The notes beneath the pieces are model-generated. The model was not told where the DNA came from. It was given only the letters and a program-made list of their open reading frames with translations, and searched no databases. From positions 8,227,501 to 8,291,500 of the forward strand of contig CM061096.1 in NCBI GenBank assembly GCA_030770545.1: a stretch of DNA of 64,000 nucleotides, given 5' to 3'. The position numbers and the translations under genes were made by a program. How positions within the stretch are numbered: position 1 is the stretch's first letter; each line of letters begins with the position of its first letter. This stretch comes from Macropodus opercularis (Eukaryota; Chordata; Actinopteri; Anabantiformes; Osphronemidae). This document shows positions 59,142 to 64,000 of this stretch, in pieces.

Positions 59142-61904
59142 GATCTGGTCTTGAGTCTGCGATGCGGAGACGGATGCTTTAGCTCGCTGTATCTTCTGGC
59201 TCCCACTGTTTCACTGTGTCTGGGTCCGGGTCTGTCCACTGCTTTTATAGCTGTGCTGCTGCTATTTCTGACCTGTGTTGTCACTCTACGATCACTGCGC
59301 ACTGACATTCGACACCAAGTGCACCATGTCTCATGTCCTGAACGCTGGAAGCCCCTCTGAGGAGGGGTTATGGGTAATTGAGCTGAAAATCCCCTGATTC
59401 CTAAATTGCATGCCCAGTCACCTCTGTTTTCACTCAGCCCAACACTTTCCACTTCAGCTGTAAACATACCATCATACAGACACAAGTATCACAGTCACAT
59501 TTGATGGAAACTGCAGATTTAGTCTATGATAAAGAATCTGAGCATAAAGTAACAAAAGGCACCTCAATAAAATGAAAACACAATATTCATATTACAGTGT
59601 TTCATACATAAGGCCTGTATAATTACGCACATCTGTTGCCCTGGAGATCAAACTGAACCTTTATTCATAACATCATTGAGTTTGCACAGTAGCCTGTGAC
59701 ATCATCAAACCCCCTCATTAGATGCCTTTACAGTACACTGCTTCCCAGTAGTGGTGAGAGCTCCGTTGCTCCATCCCCAGTGATTCATTACCTTAGTGAC
59801 GGAGCACCGCAAGCCGCGATCAGCTCAGGTTACACACACACACACACTGAAGCGCACACGCATTCACCTCTGACAGTTATGTCCTGGTATAATATTACTA
59901 CCGGTTCCCGTGTCTGACTCATTCGGCCACATTGGGCAGTGACATGTACATATATCAGATACCGCAGAGCGTAGTACGATCATCCGAACGACAAGACGCC
60001 TGATCAATCCCATTCCAGAGGCTTTCAGTCACTTTCACATGTTGTAATGAGAAAGATTTGTGTGCCAAACTAAGGCCTAATACATTTATTATACACAAAT
60101 ATATTACGTGATAATTATTATAGCTGAAACACTCCTAAACACGTTGCTATCATTTTAAATTCTCTTTCTCTTTTTCTGCCTGACAGTTTTTCAATATGCT
60201 TTCAGCAGAATGATGTGTCATACAATATTGTTCACCGTCAGAGAGGGAACAGAGAGCAAGAGCTCTGTAGGCATCCCTGGGGTCACGCGTTCAGGCAAGT
60301 TATGACACCATGGCAACCATCGAGTACCATTTCAGTCACTCTGCATGGTCCGCTATGACAATCTGGCTATGAACTAGAGATTGCGTCTAGTGTGAAGACC
60401 CTCTTCTGTCCTCGTCCCTCCACCAGATCAGACTGTGCCAGGGACAACTTGCTATTGCATAACAGCACTACCACAGCTGTTTGGAAGTGACATATGAATG
60501 AGCTGTCACCAGGAGAGAAGAGGAGTGGGATGAAGGCGAGGAGGAGAGGGGAGATTCCAGGATAAGGTGAGGGCTTGTCAGAAGCAGATAAGTAAGCTGA
60601 AACAATGTGAGTGCAAGGGTGAGTAAGACAGATTATTTTTGTCACACAGGACACAGAGAGGAGCCTCCTCCACAGGTCAGCCTGACACCAAGAACAAGCC
60701 TGGAACGAGGGACAACAACCTGAGGAAAAGTTTCTCCTGCAGAATCTTAAGCTCCATCCGCTCCAGTGTTTCGCACAGAACCAGCACCGGCGTTACCGCG
60801 AGCGGGTGCCAGCGCGCCAGCCGTCTGGTGCCGTGTCCAAACATGTGCCCTCACCAGAGCGGCTCTCTTACATAACAAAAACAAGACGAAGAGGCAGCTG
60901 ACCACCAAAATACTATCGTCCCAGTGGGATGATCAGATGCTGGACAGGCAGCGCCGAGCCAGAATTTGTTTTGGCCCGGTGAATAAACCATCCGCACAGG
61001 CTGTACACATGCGGCAGGACACATGAGGACATAAGCAGAGACTGAGGACCCTTGTATTCTGTTTCAAAGAGCACTGGCCTCACAGAGTCACTGCTCAGCT
61101 CCCAGTAAACTTCAACACAACAATTTCTACTTAAGATCCAAACTGCATGAAACCAGGAAAACAAGTACTCTGACATATGTGCCATCTGTGCAGTTCTTCA
61201 TAGAGCTTCACATATCACACAGTTATACATCGTACGGTACAGTACACATAACCAGCTGTAGGCTGCAACTTTATTTCATCACTCACAAACTGGGCAACAC
61301 AGCAAAACATACAGAAACTGTCTGGATGGTAAAGGACCATCCTCACCTGAACACCTCACACACATCCACGTGCACATCACCGCGTCCAACATGCAGCAAT
61401 TACTTCTCAGCACTTTCATCTGCACCTTTTGAAACATTTATTATTCATTTTGATTCATTAATAATCAGTGACACAAGCACACGTTCTCATAAACCCTGAC
61501 ATCAGATTGCCGAGTTATTTTTGCAGTGCTGTTACCAATCATGTGATTAAAAGAAGTGCTGATAATCATAGGACAACGTATAAAGAGGCTCTACTCGAAG
61601 GAACATTGATACCCTGAAGGTTCGCAACAGCTGAACAATGAACAGGCTAGAAACTCCAGAGCCGACAGAAAGAAAAACACAGAAAAAAACACCCCTGTAA
61701 CATTAAGTCCGATAAATTTGGACGACTGAACACAGATTAAAGCGGTTTAGTCTGGGGACAAAGGTGAAACAGCTCAGTCAGAAACATCCTCGTAGGAGCA
61801 GCTGTTTGAGAAACCTGCCACAACGAAATTCTGTCGTCCAAGTCTCCAGGGCTGATGACTACTGCCTCCTGCCTTGTGTCTCTCATTACTGCAGCCAGGA
61901 GACC
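59142..61904. other. tcap 5' flank and mreg-like 3' flank
   Basis: About 2.8 kb without a supported gene. The left part should hold the tcap muscle promoter. Minus-strand AATAAA hexamers at 61442-61437 and 61275-61270 may end the melanoregulin-like transcript. Open frames around 60,640-61,030 have no homology and no splice support. Confidence 0.55.
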
Positions 61905-62990
61905 TTAGGCTTTGTCACTCAGGTTTCCATCTTCTTCTTCACTCTCCTCCTCATCCGCATCCCCTCCTCCATTCATGGAGGCCTCTACCCTGGCCAGCAG
62001 CAGCGGTAGATTTATGGCAAGGCCCGGCATCTCCTCGTCAGAGTCATCTTTCGGAGGATAGAAGCGCTTTGCTTTTGCCAGAAAGTCATCAGCTATATCC
62101 AGATACAGGAGACGATCCTGCAAAGAAGAAGAAACTGATTAGACCAAAATCCTATAAAGTATTAGTTCAGTGTGACTCCATCCCCCTCACCAGGATGAAC
62201 AGGTATCTCTCTGGTGGCGGCTCTCTCGTGATGAAGATGGAGGTTTCAGTGTGGAGCGTCTGGAGAAGGGCACGTGCTGTGGGAGCGTTGCGCATGCGAT
62301 CGAGTGAGGCCCCAGCGGACACCGTCAGCAGGGAGTCTGCCTCCGCCATGAAACCTGGAGAACACCACAAACCAGGCTGCTTTTCTTGTACTGTACGTGT
62401 TACAGAGTGTCTCACATCGCACCCGTCCAGCCTCACCTAGGTTCTCTAAGACTGTCTTCCACTTGTCTCTGACTTCTCTGCGCGTGTCCCTCATGGCTTC
62501 AATGTCAACACTTAAACGTCGATAACCCTAAATAGGAATAAAGTAGAATTAATCATTTCTGCTTTTGGTACTGATTTAACACTTTTGCAGCTTTTACAAA
62601 CAAATGCATTCCCTCTGCACCACTTTCATGTCTCATACCGAGGATCCCATGCGAGTCTTGTTCCTGGCCTGCAACAGGGTGTAGAGCGTGCGGTCATCAT
62701 CTCTCTCTGAGTGGCTGGGGTCTCCTGGTTCACTCCACAAGTTAGTCTCCTCATCACGACGCTTCTGAACTTCGCGGTTAAAATATTCCAGTGGATCCTC
62801 GCTGCACGGTCGATCAAGACACAAACAACGAATCGTGTAAAACAAATGATCACCATCTACAATAGAGTGTGAATGAGCATTACAACTGTTCTTACGGTAA
62901 CAGAGGCTGCTTCTCGTCGTCATCGTCAGTATCCTTAGCACAGCAGCAGCAGCAGAACTGCACACAGAACTTCTTAAAGGCTGAACCCAT
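61905..62990 (-). CDS. mreg: Melanoregulin-like protein
   Basis: Melanoregulin is a palmitoylated peripheral membrane protein linked to melanosome transport and transfer and to lysosome-related organelles. Exons 62990-62896, 62801-62639, 62527-62437, 62354-62191, 62117-61905 join in frame to 241 aa (human 214). The N-terminus has a cysteine cluster (C9 and C13-C17), the palmitoylation region, followed by an acidic patch and KQPLLP. The core matches human MREG: NLWSEPGDPSHSERDDDRTL (human NLWSMPHDVSHTEADDDRTL), REVRDKWKTVLENLGF, EADSLL, ERYLFIL, DRLLYLDIADDFL and AKRFYPPK. After that it departs from the human protein with an acidic tail of about 30 residues (EEESEEEDGN). It may be a fish paralogue rather than the strict MREG orthologue, because human MREG is on chromosome 2q while the neighbours here match human 17q. 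Substitutions throughout the core leave the family call firm but the exact paralogue open. Confidence 0.9.
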
Positions 62991-63238
62991 CTATCGACTG
63001 CAGAAAGCGCTCAAAGTCCAGAGGAAAGTTGTATTTCACTTTCACCTTTCTTCAAGCAGTAGTAACGTGCATGAACACAGCAGCTTTAGCTCCACACTGC
63101 TTCTGTCCCCGAAGATGCTCTGATCTAATTCCCAAGCTAATTCACAATAGATAAGAAGATGGTATAAAAGAAATAATACAACAAGGTTATAAAAGTCACA
63201 ACTCAACTTAGTCACTGACTTGAAACTCTACCTAGTTT
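62991..63238. other. mreg-like 5' flank
   Basis: Short interval between the start codon of the melanoregulin-like gene and the orphan exon; it should contain the promoter and 5' UTR. No clear core promoter motif was identified. Confidence 0.4.
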
Positions 63239-63352
63239 TTAGCTTCCCATTTTCCAGGATCCCACAGTGGCTCCACATCCAGTCATTGGCCAGAGCCAGT
63301 CTGGGTAGAGACGCTCAGGCAGATGGCGGCCCAAGTACTGGCGCTCGTCAAC
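63239..63352 (-). CDS. Candidate terminal coding exon of an unidentified gene
   Basis: On the minus strand a good acceptor (pyrimidine-rich, ending in catgtaag) opens a 37-codon frame, VDERQYLGRHLPERLYPDWL and then 17 more residues, ending in TAA. The residue mix (two Trp in a WLW block, Tyr, Arg) looks protein-like rather than random. I do not recognise the family. Upstream exons would have to lie between 63.4 kb and beyond the right edge; I found none within the remaining 650 bases. It could instead be a chance frame in the 5' region of the melanoregulin-like gene. Confidence 0.3.
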   Translation of the reverse strand, partial: VDERQYLGRHLPERLYPDWLWPMTGCGATVGSWKMGS

Positions 63353-64000
63353 CTTACATGGAGGACAAAGAGAGCAGTGAGAAGCTGGCTTTCTCAACGA
63401 TTCAACAACACATATCCACACACCCATAGCCTCAGAAGACAGTCACAGCACAATCATGTGAGCTGCTCCATCTTTCGTCCTTGGCATTGTGTTTTGCCTG
63501 GAGGAGAATAAATCTCCGCCTCCCTGTAGGTCAGATTACACACTGTGTGTCCAATCTACCAAAGCTGTGTTGATATAAAGATTGTCTATGGCTGTGTGAT
63601 GTGGATGACTGACTGAAAAAGTCTGGTCACAGGATTAAATTATATAGTCGTGCTATTAATAACAAACACCCACAGGATAAAAGGTTTCAGTAAGATGCAT
63701 TCAGTATCAAGTAAAAGTGAGGAAAAACAATAATGCATAGATAACAATGCATTACAATCAGATATGAATAAGATGATTAGTCCAAAACAAACAGACAGAA
63801 ATTGCATCAGCAATTAAAGGAAAACTGAAAATGAAGTTCTCACATTTTATTAGAAGACAATAAAAAACAATTTGTTATGGCTTTAAATGAAAAAAAGTTT
63901 GAGCTGTAACAAATGACACAAATTCAAATGAACAGTAGAATAGAGGTTTTAGCAGGCGTGACAGGTATAAGTCTACGCAGCATCTCCAAACCAAGTGTAA
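63353..64000. other. Right edge, no gene seen
   Basis: About 650 bp of AT-rich sequence without a supported exon or repeat. Confidence 0.5.

Overview
This window reads as vertebrate nuclear DNA, most likely from a ray-finned (percomorph-type) teleost. The genes are split into many short exons with GT-AG introns, many introns are only about 80-300 bp, dinucleotide (GT/CA) microsatellites are frequent, and the encoded proteins align with human proteins I recognise while being clearly fish-like. No bacterial operon, phage, CRISPR array or tRNA/rRNA gene was seen. All similarity statements come from reading translations and recalling family members; no database search was run.

Layout. Minus strand, read from high to low coordinates: itgb3 (integrin beta-3, 39976-32028), mettl2a (tRNA m3C methyltransferase, 29246-26316), tlk2 (tousled-like kinase 2, 23954-16702, noncoding 5' part to about 25.3 kb) and mrc2 (Endo180/uPARAP, first conserved exon at 10633; its 3' end runs off the left edge). 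Then rprml (reprimo-like, one exon, plus strand, 45466-45798), a 7.7 kb interval without a recognisable gene, prr29 (plus, 54159-56475), tcap (telethonin, minus, 59075-58426), a melanoregulin-like gene (minus, 62990-61905) and one orphan terminal exon (minus, 63352-63239).

For every multi-exon gene I followed the splice phases exon by exon. All internal coding exons join in frame, giving models of 796 aa (itgb3), 367 aa (mettl2a), 699 aa (tlk2), 206 aa (prr29), 179 aa (tcap) and 241 aa (mreg-like). In mrc2 an apparent frameshift is an 86-nt intron, and one junction appears to use a GC donor.

The genes do not form a pathway. The interest is conserved gene order: METTL2A-TLK2-MRC2 are neighbours in mammals, and ITGB3, RPRML, PRR29 and TCAP lie on the same mammalian chromosome (human 17q). 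Noncoding points worth attention are a probable piggyBac-like MITE, a perfect 13-bp-arm hairpin, a CA tract beside an mrc2 splice donor, a symmetric 27-nt microexon candidate in itgb3, and the orphan exon at the right edge. I found no convincing previously undescribed system.
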